From positions 1-64,000 of the forward strand of contig NZ_JBASXK010000011.1 of the NCBI RefSeq assembly GCF_049276915.1: 64,000 nt of DNA, in the 5' to 3' direction. This DNA is from Aestuariivita sp049276915. GTDB lineage: Bacteria > Pseudomonadota > Alphaproteobacteria > Rhodobacterales > Rhodobacteraceae. The notes beneath the pieces were generated by a model. That model ran no database searches. It was not told the origin of the DNA and saw only the letters and a list, made by a program, of their open reading frames with translations. Each line of letters begins with the position of its first letter. Position 1 is the first letter of the stretch. The position numbers and the translations under genes are program-made. This document shows, in pieces, positions 32,463 to 41,156 of this stretch.

Positions 32463-32834
32463 TCAGTCCGCGCTGGGGACCAACGGGGCATTGTCCCCTT
32501 CGGCCGGTGGCAACAAGCCACCAGTCAGGCCGGGTACGGTTGGGCTGGGCACGCTCTCGCTTGGCGCGGGCGCTGTCACGCCCAGACGATCGATCACCGA
32601 AGTGCCGGACGCGTTCTGTGCGGCAAAGATGGTCAGCGTCATCGAGGTACAGATAAAGGCGATGGCCAGGATCCATGTCACCTTGCCAAGGGCCGTGGCC
32701 GAAGACCGGCCCGCCGTGGCACCGCCACCGCCGCCGCCCATGCCAAGGCCACCCCCTTCAGAGCGCTGCATCAGAACGACAGCGATCAGCCCCAGGGCCA
32801 GAAGAAGGTGGATGATGAGAACGACGTTTTCCAT
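32463..32834 (-). CDS. secG: Protein translocase subunit SecG
   Basis: SecG is the small membrane subunit of the SecYEG channel. The 123-residue protein has two membrane helices (about residues 2-22 and 52-72) joined by the glycine-rich loop QRSEGGGLGMGGGGGG that is diagnostic, and a Pro/Ser-rich tail. Its promoter region is shared with the divergent nitrile hydratase operon (110-base gap). Confidence 0.95.
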   Translation of the reverse strand: MENVVLIIHLLLALGLIAVVLMQRSEGGGLGMGGGGGGATAGRSSATALGKVTWILAIAFICTSMTLTIFAAQNASGTSVIDRLGVTAPAPSESVPSPTVPGLTGGLLPPAEGDNAPLVPSAD

Positions 32835-32944
32835 ATGGACCTGCAGTGCCTTTCGTGACGGGCGCTATGTAGGCACAAATGCCGACAGGGGCAAGGCGTG
32901 ACTTTGGCTCTGGACTTGGCCGATCTGTCGCGCCAACCTTGCAT

Positions 32945-33568
32945 ATGCCTCATGACCATCACGATCACAATCACCCGCATTCCCATCTTCCGCCCGAGCC
33001 GGCCTTGCGAGTCAAGGCTCTCGAGACGATCCTGACCCGCAAGGGGCTGATCGATCCGGCCGCTCTGGATGAGATCATCGACGTCTATCAAAACCGCATC
33101 GGCCCCAAGAACGGAGCCCAGGTCGTGGCCCGCGCCTGGTCCGATCCGGGCTTTCACGCCGCCCTGATGGAGGACGCGACCGCCGTGATCGCCGAGATGG
33201 GGTTTTATGGCCGTCAGGGTGAACATATCACCGCCGTGGCCAATACCGGGACGACACATAACATGGTCGTCTGTACGCTGTGCTCGTGTTATCCGTGGCC
33301 GCTTCTGGGGATTCCGCCGGGCTGGTACAAATCCGACGCCTACCGTGCGCGGGCCGTGCGCGAACCCCGCAAGGTGCTGGCCGAGTTCGGCGTCTGCCTG
33401 CCCGAAGACACCGCCGTGCGCGTCTGGGACAGCACCGCCGAGATGCGCTATCTGGTGATCCCGCGCCGCCCCGAAGGAACCGACGGCCTGGATGCGGACG
33501 CGCTTGCCGGACTGGTCACGCGCGACAGCATGATCGGCACCGGTTTGCCCAGGGCCGTGGCCCCGTGA
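32945..33568 (+). CDS. nthA: Nitrile hydratase alpha subunit, cobalt type
   Basis: Nitrile hydratase converts nitriles to amides. The 207-residue subunit has the metal site VCTLCSC (Cys110, Cys113, Cys115); threonine after the first cysteine marks the cobalt type. The N-terminus is unusually histidine-rich (HDHHDHNHPHSH), which may help metal loading. The start at 32945 was chosen because the family starts near here and the upstream extension looks noncoding, though no clear ribosome binding site is seen. The beta subunit overlaps its stop codon. Confidence 0.95.
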   Translation: MPHDHHDHNHPHSHLPPEPALRVKALETILTRKGLIDPAALDEIIDVYQNRIGPKNGAQVVARAWSDPGFHAALMEDATAVIAEMGFYGRQGEHITAVANTGTTHNMVVCTLCSCYPWPLLGIPPGWYKSDAYRARAVREPRKVLAEFGVCLPEDTAVRVWDSTAEMRYLVIPRRPEGTDGLDADALAGLVTRDSMIGTGLPRAVAP

Positions 33569-34254
33569 CCCGTGTGCATGATATGGGCGGGCGATTTGGC
33601 GACGGGCCGGTGATGCCCGAAGCCGAAACGCCGGTCTTTCATGAAGACTGGCACGCACGGGCGCTGGCGGTCACGCTGGCTGCGGGCGCGCTGGGGCAAT
33701 GGAACCTCGATACTTCCCGCCATGCGCGCGAACGGCTCAGCCCCACGGATTACGCGCGGTTTTCCTATTACGAGAAATGGATTTCCGCGCTTGCGGATCT
33801 GCTGGTTGAAACCGGCGTGCTCAGTGAGCGCGATCTCGGTGAACAGGGTCTTGATGAGCCGGGCGAGGGCGCTCGCCACCCTCTGGCTGACCGCGTGCTG
33901 ACACCGCAGGCTGTCGCAGCGGCGCTGGCCAAGGGCGGCCCCGCCGATCGCCCCTCGGATGTCGCGCCGCTTTTCGTGGCCGGCCAAAGCGTGCGCACCC
34001 GTCGCCCTGCCGCAAACACCCTTGTGCCGGGCGGTCATACCCGTCTTCCCGCCTATGCCGCCGGAGCGCGGGGCCATATCCTGCGCCTGCACGGCACGCA
34101 TATCCTGCCGGATGCCAATGCCCATGGCTTGGGGGAATCCCCCGAGCCGCTCTATGCCGTGGTCTTTGCTGCCTGCGAACTCTGGGCCGATCCCGAACAT
34201 CCGCGCGATGAAGTGGTCCTTGATCTCTGGCAATCCTATCTGGAGCCCGCATGA
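33565..34254 (+). CDS. nthB: Nitrile hydratase beta subunit
   Basis: The 229-residue subunit starts with GTG in a GTGA overlap with nthA and has the family opening MTRVHDMGG. It also contains the RARGHILRLHGTHILPDANAHG-type C-terminal region (here GARGHILRLHGTH). It forms the heterodimer that houses the cobalt site. The accessory gene follows in an ATGA overlap. Confidence 0.95.
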   Translation: MTRVHDMGGRFGDGPVMPEAETPVFHEDWHARALAVTLAAGALGQWNLDTSRHARERLSPTDYARFSYYEKWISALADLLVETGVLSERDLGEQGLDEPGEGARHPLADRVLTPQAVAAALAKGGPADRPSDVAPLFVAGQSVRTRRPAANTLVPGGHTRLPAYAAGARGHILRLHGTHILPDANAHGLGESPEPLYAVVFAACELWADPEHPRDEVVLDLWQSYLEPA

Positions 34255-34583
34255 TGGATGACCATCCTGCAGGCGCGCCCGAACCGGTCTTCAGCGAGCC
34301 CTGGCACGCGCAGCTGTTTGCGCTGACCGTCAAGCTTAACGAGGACGGACATTTCAGCTGGCCTGACTGGGCGGCGCGCTTTGCGGCCACGCTCAAGGCC
34401 CATGGTGTTCAAAAGGAGCTGGACGGTGGCGACGATTACTTTACCGCCTGGCTTGAAACGCTTGAGGGGATGCTGGCGGACTCCGGGCAGGCGGGTCGCG
34501 ACGAGGCCGATCTGATGAAAGCGGCCTGGGAACAGGCCTATCTCACTACGCCCCATGGCGCACCTGTGCACCTGCACGACTGA
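34251..34583 (+). CDS. Nitrile hydratase accessory (activator) protein
   Basis: The 110-residue protein matches nitrile hydratase accessory proteins, which resemble the N-terminal part of the beta subunit (EPWHAQLFALTVKLNEDGHF, then SWPDWAARFAA). Such proteins insert cobalt by alpha-subunit exchange. It is the last gene of the operon. No amidase gene, which would complete nitrile breakdown, lies nearby. Confidence 0.92.
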   Translation: MMDDHPAGAPEPVFSEPWHAQLFALTVKLNEDGHFSWPDWAARFAATLKAHGVQKELDGGDDYFTAWLETLEGMLADSGQAGRDEADLMKAAWEQAYLTTPHGAPVHLHD

Positions 34584-34619
34584 GCACAGCGCATCAAGCG
34601 GGCGATGACCTGCAGTCGC

Positions 34620-34838
34620 TTATCTTGACTTGGGTCGTGAGGTCAGGCCCGCTTTTGCCAGAAACCGGCGAAAATCCCCCCGGCGTGGCAGGCGCAGCGG
34701 CACATGCAGCACAGGTTTGCCTGCAAGACGCTCGGCCTCATGCACGTCGATCACCCGCTCGGCACAGCCGCAGCCTTCGCCGGTGGCGACCTTTTCGTAA
34801 TAGAACCTGGTGAAATCCTGCTCGCGCGTGCGTTTCAT
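34620..34838 (-). CDS. Small conserved hypothetical protein
   Basis: The 72-residue basic protein contains FYYEKVATGEGCGCAERVIDV and a C-terminal Arg-rich segment. Two cysteines (GCGC) are the only notable residues. Its start overlaps the stop of the upstream DUF6524 gene (ATGA), which supports it as a real gene in a two-gene operon. No function can be assigned. Confidence 0.6.
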   Translation of the reverse strand: MKRTREQDFTRFYYEKVATGEGCGCAERVIDVHEAERLAGKPVLHVPLRLPRRGDFRRFLAKAGLTSRPKSR

Positions 34839-35230
34839 TCGTCGATATCATCCACATCTGCCTGCCCGGACAGGGCCCGTCTGACAATAGACCAGCTCAG
34901 CCCGATTCCAAGCACCACGGACAACGCAAAAATCCCCAGCCAGGTGTTCAACTGCTGACTGTCCAGGCTCAGCAGGCCAAAATCGTAAAGCACCCACATC
35001 AACGTGCCCACCAGCGCGAGGATCAGGATCATCCCGAACCCGCCGATCGAGCGCAGCGTCGCGCGCAGATAAATGATATAGCCGATCGCCAGCACCAAAC
35101 CCAGGAACACCACCAGGGACAAATGTGTCTCATAATGCGCCATGGACCAGCGCACATAGCTCCACTGCGTCGGATTATAGGTTGCAGCCAATAACAAAAA
35201 GGCAAACAACCACCTGAGGAAAATGCCCAT
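34835..35230 (-). CDS. DUF6524-type small membrane protein
   Basis: The 131-residue product has four membrane segments and the pattern NPTQWSYVRW typical of this small family in Rhodobacteraceae. The frame is open to 35263; the start at 35230 (MGIFLRW) was preferred because AAGG lies about nine bases upstream. It precedes the 72-residue gene with overlap. The role is unknown. Confidence 0.75.
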   Translation of the reverse strand: MGIFLRWLFAFLLLAATYNPTQWSYVRWSMAHYETHLSLVVFLGLVLAIGYIIYLRATLRSIGGFGMILILALVGTLMWVLYDFGLLSLDSQQLNTWLGIFALSVVLGIGLSWSIVRRALSGQADVDDIDE

Positions 35231-35381
35231 ACCCTTTACCTTTTTGCCCATTGAAATGCCCAAAGAGGGGGCCCGTGTCCAGTCCCGGGCAAGACTGGTG
35301 TCAAATTGAGGTTTCCCTGTTGCCTCTGCGCCGGTATACGGACGCGGGTTTGGAACTCACACATCTCAAGAAGGACCGGAT

Positions 35382-36674
35382 ATGGCCAATGTGGTGGTTG
35401 TCGGCGCTCAGTGGGGCGACGAAGGCAAGGGCAAGATTGTCGACTGGCTGAGCGAACGCGCGGATATCATCGCGCGCTTTCAAGGCGGGCATAACGCCGG
35501 CCATACGCTGGTTATCGACGGCACGGTCTACAAGCTGCACGCGCTGCCCTCTGGCGTGGTGCGCGGGGGCAAGCTTTCGGTCATCGGCAATGGTGTGGTG
35601 CTAGACCCCTGGCACCTGCTGAAAGAGATAGACACCATTCGCGCGCAAGGCGTTGAAATCACGCCTGAAACCCTGATGATTGCGGAAAACACGCCGCTTA
35701 TCCTGCCCTTCCACGGAGAGCTGGATCGCGCCCGCGAAAGCCAGAACTCGGTGGCCAAGATCGGCACCACCGGGCGGGGCATTGGCCCGGCCTATGAAGA
35801 CAAGGTGGGCCGCCGGGTCATCCGCGTCGCCGACCTGGCCGATGCGGCAACCCTGGCCACCCGGATCGATCGCGCGATGGTGCATCACGATGCGCTGCGC
35901 CGTGGTCTCGGGCTTGATCCCATCGACCGCGACGCGCTGTTGCGCGATCTGCAGGCCATCGCGCCAGAGATTCTCAAATATGCCGGTCCGGTCTGGAAGG
36001 TGCTGAACGAACAGCGCAAGGCCGGCAAGCGCATCCTCTTTGAGGGGGCACAAGGCGCGCTGCTGGATATCGACTTTGGCACCTATCCTTACGTGACCTC
36101 GTCGAATGTGATCGCAGGGCAGGCGGCGACGGGCACGGGCATCGGCCCCGGCTCGATCGATTTTGTCCTGGGTATCGTCAAGGCCTATACCACCCGGGTG
36201 GGCGAAGGACCGTTCCCGACCGAACTGTTTGACGCAGACGGCGAGCGCCTGGGCGAGCGCGGCCATGAATTCGGCACCACGACCGGGCGCAAACGGCGCT
36301 GCGGGTGGTTTGATGCGGTTCTGGTGCGCCAGACCTGCGCCACGTCCGGGGTCAATGGGATCTCGCTAACGAAACTGGATGTGCTGGACGGGTTCGAGAC
36401 GCTGAAAATCTGCACCGGCTATGAACTGGACGGTGTGCGCCTTGATTATCTGCCCACCGCCGCCGATCAGCAGGCACGCTGCACACCGATCTACGAGGAA
36501 ATGCCCGGTTGGGCGGAATCCACCGAAGGCGCGCGCAGCTGGGCCGATCTGCCCGCCAACGCGATCAAATATGTGCGCCGCGTGGAAGAGTTGATCGAAT
36601 GTCCGGTCGCCCTACTTTCCACCTCTCCTGAACGGGAAGACACCATTCTGGTAACCGACCCATTCGCAGACTAG
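35382..36674 (+). CDS. purA: Adenylosuccinate synthetase
   Basis: PurA converts IMP and aspartate to adenylosuccinate with GTP. The 430-residue protein opens with the P-loop-like GAQWGDEGKGKIVDWL and the catalytic HNAGHT region (GGHNAGHTLV), followed by GTTGRGIGPAYEDK and FEGAQGALLDIDFGTYPYVT. AAGGA precedes the start. A DUF2842 gene follows 23 bases downstream. Confidence 0.98.
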   Translation: MANVVVVGAQWGDEGKGKIVDWLSERADIIARFQGGHNAGHTLVIDGTVYKLHALPSGVVRGGKLSVIGNGVVLDPWHLLKEIDTIRAQGVEITPETLMIAENTPLILPFHGELDRARESQNSVAKIGTTGRGIGPAYEDKVGRRVIRVADLADAATLATRIDRAMVHHDALRRGLGLDPIDRDALLRDLQAIAPEILKYAGPVWKVLNEQRKAGKRILFEGAQGALLDIDFGTYPYVTSSNVIAGQAATGTGIGPGSIDFVLGIVKAYTTRVGEGPFPTELFDADGERLGERGHEFGTTTGRKRRCGWFDAVLVRQTCATSGVNGISLTKLDVLDGFETLKICTGYELDGVRLDYLPTAADQQARCTPIYEEMPGWAESTEGARSWADLPANAIKYVRRVEELIECPVALLSTSPEREDTILVTDPFAD

Positions 36675-36697
36675 GACAGAAAGGCGGCAGTGCCCTG

Positions 36698-36931
36698 ATG
36701 AGCGAATCCAAGAAGGCCCTCAGCTACAAGGCGCGTCGTCGCTGGTCTCTGGTGATCCTGCTGGTGGGCCTGCCGCTTTACATCATGGCCGCCGTCAGCG
36801 TGGTGAACTGGTTTGACCGCCCGTCCATTCTGGTCGAACTGATGATCTATGTCGGTCTGGGCATCCTGTGGGTCTTGCCCTTCAAGTTCATCTTTCGCGG
36901 GATTGGCCAGGCCGACCCGGATGCCAAATAG
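36698..36931 (+). CDS. DUF2842 small membrane protein
   Basis: The 77-residue protein has two membrane helices (about residues 17-37 and 46-66) and the family motif RRRWSLVILLVGLPLYI. The gene commonly lies close to purA in this group. No function is known. The next 298 bases contain no gene; only the terminator at 37166 is evident there. Confidence 0.85.
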   Translation: MSESKKALSYKARRRWSLVILLVGLPLYIMAAVSVVNWFDRPSILVELMIYVGLGILWVLPFKFIFRGIGQADPDAK

Positions 36932-37165
36932 GCGCGGTGCGCCCGCAGCATCCCTGCGCCGCGTTGCCGATCAAGGCCCGCCTTCAACAGCCAACCGACA
37001 TGCCCAGTATTTTGCGCATGTTCGCCCTGATGTTCCCGCCCATGCGGGTCAGACATGGCATGTCACCAAGGTGATTTCGCGGCATCTGCAGCCCGGAGAA
37101 CGGGCCATGACATGCGAAAATGGCGGTATAGATCGGTAAATGATCACATTTGATGGTCGTAAAAT

Positions 37166-37212
37166 GCAAAAAGCGCACCCCCAGGCGAGCAGGACGGGGG
37201 TGCGCTTCTTGG
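37166..37212. terminator. Bidirectional terminator
   Basis: AAGCGCACCCCC (37171-37182) pairs with GGGGGTGCGCTT (37196-37207), a 12-bp stem with a 13-base loop. On the minus strand it runs into CTTTTTGC, suiting the acidic protein gene that ends at 37230; on the plus strand it can end the purA transcript. Confidence 0.8.
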
Positions 37213-37229
37213 CATGCGTCTTGCAGATT

Positions 37230-39356
37230 TTAGCCTGCGGCGCGCATATCCTCGGGGCGGAATCCGATCCGGTCTGAAACGGTAAACCGTCCGGCCTGGG
37301 TTTTCTCGATCTTGCCATCCCGCAACAGCAGCCCGAAAGAGCGCAGACCATCTTCGCGGCTGAACTCCTCTTTCTCGACCATACGCACCTTGGTCATCAG
37401 CTGCGGGCGCGAGAATTGCTCCTGGCCTTCGACGAAGGACAGGTAGGCCGCTGCCGCTTCCAGCAGATCGGGCAATTCCGTCGCCCCGACGCTGTCACAG
37501 TAATCGGCGAACTTCATCTGGCCTTCGGCACCATCTTCCATCACCTCATCTGCCGGCGAGGACATGACGCGGCGTGGCTGCACAGGGGCGATATCGGCAT
37601 CCACCCGCTGGGCCGCAACCAGTTTCAAAGGTGCAGGCTTGTCCTCGTCGGGACGGCGGCTGCGCTCGCTGGTTGCGCTTGCTTCGGGGCGGCGCGGGCG
37701 CACGACGCGCGCCAGATCCTCGCGGTAGACCCCGTCGCTGGCCGCTTCCGACATGGTGCCACCTGCGGCCTCTTCTGCCTTGCCTGCGGCCATGGCGGCG
37801 CGCAGATGGGCAAACTCGGACCGGCGATTGCTGGTTTCGGAGTCGCTCAGCTTGTCGTCTGCTTCTTCCAGAAGGCGCGCGACAGCCGGATCCTGGTCAG
37901 CATCATCGCTCAGAATGGCGCGCTCGGGAACGAAATCATCCTCGTCTTCGTCCTCATCGTCCGTGTCCGCGAAAATCGACCCGATCTCATCCTCTTCCAG
38001 AGCGTCCGCGTCCGCCTCGTCGTCATATGCATCGATCTCGGCGTCATCGTCAGCCATCTCGGCTTCGATGGCGGCCAGTTCCCGCATCAGGTCGGCGTCT
38101 TCTTCCGCCGTCAGCGTGGTCGACTCTGCGCCGTCTTCGGACAGATCGACCACCGGCAGGTGCTCTCCGCGATCAGCGGCCAGAAGGGCGTCGAACTGTT
38201 CCTTGGTGACCTTGACCACCCGCGCTTGGAGAGGCTGGGCCTCGTCCAGCGCGTCGTCTTCCAGCGCGTCGTCTTCCAGCACGCTCTCTTCTGCAACGAT
38301 ATCCTTCAGGAGCGGCGCATAAGGCGCATCCGGGCGCGTATCTTCCAGGAATGCGCTGAGCGAGTCCTGCTCCTCATCCGCGATCCGACGATCCGAGGCG
38401 TTCAGGAAATCCGCCAGCGGGTCCGCAACATCGGCCTCGTCCTCGGCCACGATTTCGGGTTCAGGCTCCGGCTCAGGCTCAGGCAGAACCGCGTCCACCT
38501 CGACCATCTCCTGCTCTGCCTCGTCCTCGGCCGGGTCCAGCGCGTCAAGACGGGCGTTCAGCTCGTCCATGTCGTCATCTTCAAGAACCTCGTCCTCGGC
38601 GACGTCATCCAACTGCGTTTGGGCAAGGATATCCGAGATGTTGCTGGCAACGCTGGGCGCAGGGGCCGCGCTGGTGATCGCTTCGGCATGTTCGTCCTCG
38701 GAGAAGTCCTGAGGCACGTCCTCGGCTTCCGAGCGAGACACAACCGCGCGAATGCGCTGGAGCTTGGCGGCAATGCTGTCCGCCGCAGCCGTGATCCCGG
38801 CGTTTTTCACAGGCGCAACCGGTTCGGCAACGACCTCGGGGGCTTGCGCGTCACTTTCCTCGACAACAGCCTGGGACTGGGCAAAGAACGCAGCCGTATC
38901 CTCCTGGGACGCGACCTCGTCCGCTCCATCTTCCGCTTGCGCGGCACCCTCGGCGACCGTGTCGTCGCTCATCGTGTCGGCGGCAGCGCTGATCTCGCGG
39001 GCAATGGCGTCCGAGACGTCTTCGACCTCGACCTCTGGCGCGGCCTCGACCTCTGGCGCGGCTTGAGTGGCAGCAGCGGCAGCAACACCCAGCGGCGCGG
39101 CGGCCTCGGCACGCAGCACATAGCCAGTCTCGTCGCGATGCGCTTCTACCCGGCGAGAAATCTCTTTCTGCGCGATATGGGCCAGCATCTCCGCATCGGG
39201 TTGCGGCGGTTCCGCCCCGAAGTAACGATCTTCTGCGGCCAGGTCACGAAAGTATTCTGCAATGGCTTTCATGGTGCCAAAGGCGTCGTCAAAGCCCTCC
39301 AGCGTGCACGAGAACGTGCCATAGGACACGGTCAGGATTTTGTTGCTTTGTACCAT
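37230..39356 (-). CDS. Large acidic low-complexity protein with conserved ends
   Basis: The 708-residue protein has a conserved N-terminal module (SNKILTVSYGTFSCTLEGFD, then DAFGTMKAIAEYFRDLAAED, to about residue 90). A long Ala/Glu/Asp-rich region (about 90-590) follows, and then a C-terminal module resembling a winged helix (SRPQLMTKVRMVEKEEFSRE, then FGLLLRDGKIEKTQAGRFTV). The middle is probably disordered. There is no signal peptide or membrane helix. Similar proteins in this group have sometimes been labelled as chemotaxis proteins without basis. The start at 39356 is chosen over longer frames from the conserved opening and GAGGA upstream. Confidence 0.8.
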   Translation of the reverse strand: MVQSNKILTVSYGTFSCTLEGFDDAFGTMKAIAEYFRDLAAEDRYFGAEPPQPDAEMLAHIAQKEISRRVEAHRDETGYVLRAEAAAPLGVAAAAATQAAPEVEAAPEVEVEDVSDAIAREISAAADTMSDDTVAEGAAQAEDGADEVASQEDTAAFFAQSQAVVEESDAQAPEVVAEPVAPVKNAGITAAADSIAAKLQRIRAVVSRSEAEDVPQDFSEDEHAEAITSAAPAPSVASNISDILAQTQLDDVAEDEVLEDDDMDELNARLDALDPAEDEAEQEMVEVDAVLPEPEPEPEPEIVAEDEADVADPLADFLNASDRRIADEEQDSLSAFLEDTRPDAPYAPLLKDIVAEESVLEDDALEDDALDEAQPLQARVVKVTKEQFDALLAADRGEHLPVVDLSEDGAESTTLTAEEDADLMRELAAIEAEMADDDAEIDAYDDEADADALEEDEIGSIFADTDDEDEDEDDFVPERAILSDDADQDPAVARLLEEADDKLSDSETSNRRSEFAHLRAAMAAGKAEEAAGGTMSEAASDGVYREDLARVVRPRRPEASATSERSRRPDEDKPAPLKLVAAQRVDADIAPVQPRRVMSSPADEVMEDGAEGQMKFADYCDSVGATELPDLLEAAAAYLSFVEGQEQFSRPQLMTKVRMVEKEEFSREDGLRSFGLLLRDGKIEKTQAGRFTVSDRIGFRPEDMRAAG

Positions 39357-39493
39357 GGGATGCTCGTCCTCATTTATTTGTGACAAACTGTTTACCAAGC
39401 CTTCATGGACAAAATCGGCCCGAATCTGTGTAATCAACCGTATCATTTCATGGCCAGATTGTGATCTGTTTCCGAAACAGGCATCAATGCGCC

Positions 39494-40186
39494 ATGAAAG
39501 ACCTAATTGTTCAAAGCAAACAAATCGTAACCCTCGTCGGAGGGGGTGAAGTGTCAAGCCCGCTTCTGGAAACAATCCGAAGCCTTGCGCCAACGCTGGT
39601 CGCTGCGGATGGCGGGGCCAATCATGCGCTCAGAGCAGGCTGGCGGCCCGATGCCGTGATCGGAGACCTCGATTCCATAAGCGACGACGCGCGCGCGCAG
39701 ATCCCGACCGACCGTCTGCATCGCATCGCAGAGCAGGATAGCACCGATTTCGAAAAATGCCTCACCCGAATTCGCGCGCCACTGGTGCTGGGTCTGGGCT
39801 TCATGGGCCCGCGCACCGATCACCAGCTTGCGGCCTTTCACAGCCTGATGCGTTGTGCGGATCGTCGCTGCATCCTGATCGGGGCGCATCAGCTGGTCTT
39901 TCTGTGCCCGCCCGAGCTGAGCTTTGAGGCCACGCCGGGCGATCTTGTCTCGGTGTTTCCGTTGTCGCAGGTGGCGGCATCCTCTGAAGGGCTGGAATGG
40001 CCGCTGGACGGTGTGCCGCTGGCACCGGGGCAGATGGTGGGCACATCCAACCGTGCCAGCAGCGCGCGCGTGCGGCTGATCTGTGACCAGCCGGGGATGC
40101 TGGTTATCCTGCCGGGTCCGGCACTTGATGCGGTGCTGCCTGCCCTGAGCGCGGCTGGGTCGCAATGGCCCGCTCGCGCAGAATGA
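39494..40186 (+). CDS. thiN: Thiamine diphosphokinase
   Basis: The 230-residue enzyme makes thiamine diphosphate from thiamine and ATP. It has the family motifs DGGANHAL, VIGDLDSIS and QDSTDFEKCL. It is divergent from the large acidic protein gene. Its last 83 bases overlap the end of the convergent transporter gene. The start at 39494 (MKDLIVQS) was preferred over one 33 bases upstream. Confidence 0.9.
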   Translation: MKDLIVQSKQIVTLVGGGEVSSPLLETIRSLAPTLVAADGGANHALRAGWRPDAVIGDLDSISDDARAQIPTDRLHRIAEQDSTDFEKCLTRIRAPLVLGLGFMGPRTDHQLAAFHSLMRCADRRCILIGAHQLVFLCPPELSFEATPGDLVSVFPLSQVAASSEGLEWPLDGVPLAPGQMVGTSNRASSARVRLICDQPGMLVILPGPALDAVLPALSAAGSQWPARAE

Positions 40187-41045
40187 TATACAGTCCCGAG
40201 GCAACCGTGATGGTGATGCCGATCGCGGCCAGCCCGTTGGGCAGATCGGAAAACACGAGGTAGCCGACCACCGTTGCGAACGGGATCTCAAGATATTGCA
40301 TCGGGGCCAGCGTGGCCGATGGCGCAAACCGCAGCGACCAGGTCATCATCAGATGGGCGATCGTTCCAAGCAATCCGATCGACAACAAAAGCCACCAATC
40401 GAGGGTAGACGGCGTCACCAGCCCCATCGCCTGGATCCCACTGTTTCCAAACAGAAGGATCGCGGGTACCAGTATCACCGTCGCCATCACTCCCGAGACC
40501 GCCTGCAGGCCAATCGGGTCCGTCTCTTTTGCGATCTGGCGCGTGGTCAGCATGAACAGCGCAAAGTTCACCGCCACCACCAGCGGCAACAGCGCAGGCC
40601 AGCCGACTTCTGCAAAGCTGGGCTGGATCACCATCAGCGTGCCTGCAAATCCAACCGCGCAGGCGATCAGGCGGCGCGCACCGACTTCTTCGCCCAGCAC
40701 GTATTTACCCAAAAGCAGCATGATGAACGGCATGACAAAGGCAATCGCAATGGCATCCGCCAGGGGCAGATATTGCAAGGCTGTGAACATCGCGCCGATC
40801 CCGATGATATGCAGCGCCGTGCGCAGGATCGTCAGCCGCAGCACCCGCCCGCGCATCCGCCAATGGATACCGGCGATCCAGACCACCGGCAAAAGCACCA
40901 GAGCCTGCACCCCAAAGCGCACCACCAAAAGCTGAGCAATCGGGATCTCATCTCCCAATACCTTCGCGATCGCGTCCCCTATCGGCGCGATGATGCAAAA
41001 TCCCAGCATCAACATGATACCGAGCAAGGGGCGATCCAATGTCAT
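40104..41045 (-). CDS. EamA/DMT-family transporter
   Basis: The 313-residue membrane protein has ten predicted helices in two EamA repeats (LLGIMLMLGFCIIAPIGDAI begins the first; LDWWLLLSIGLLGTIAHLMM lies in the second). Members export metabolites or take up small solutes; the substrate is unknown. It converges on thiN with an 83-base overlap of coding regions. Confidence 0.88.
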   Translation of the reverse strand: MTLDRPLLGIMLMLGFCIIAPIGDAIAKVLGDEIPIAQLLVVRFGVQALVLLPVVWIAGIHWRMRGRVLRLTILRTALHIIGIGAMFTALQYLPLADAIAIAFVMPFIMLLLGKYVLGEEVGARRLIACAVGFAGTLMVIQPSFAEVGWPALLPLVVAVNFALFMLTTRQIAKETDPIGLQAVSGVMATVILVPAILLFGNSGIQAMGLVTPSTLDWWLLLSIGLLGTIAHLMMTWSLRFAPSATLAPMQYLEIPFATVVGYLVFSDLPNGLAAIGITITVASGLYIILRERAIATQPRSGQAAPHQVPDPAG

Positions 41046-41156
41046 GGGGCGAACGCTAGGACGCGATCTTGCAGTGATCAACGTTCAAATGCGGTTTCCA
41101 ATTGTTTTGATCGGGATTGTGCAAAGCCTGACGCCAACCAGAGTCAGGTTTCGGTT

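Noticed and set aside
37416..39383. Long plus-strand open frame of about 655 codons opposite the acidic protein gene
   Set aside because: It is an antisense shadow of Ala/Glu/Asp-rich codons; the minus-strand protein has conserved ends and a proper start.
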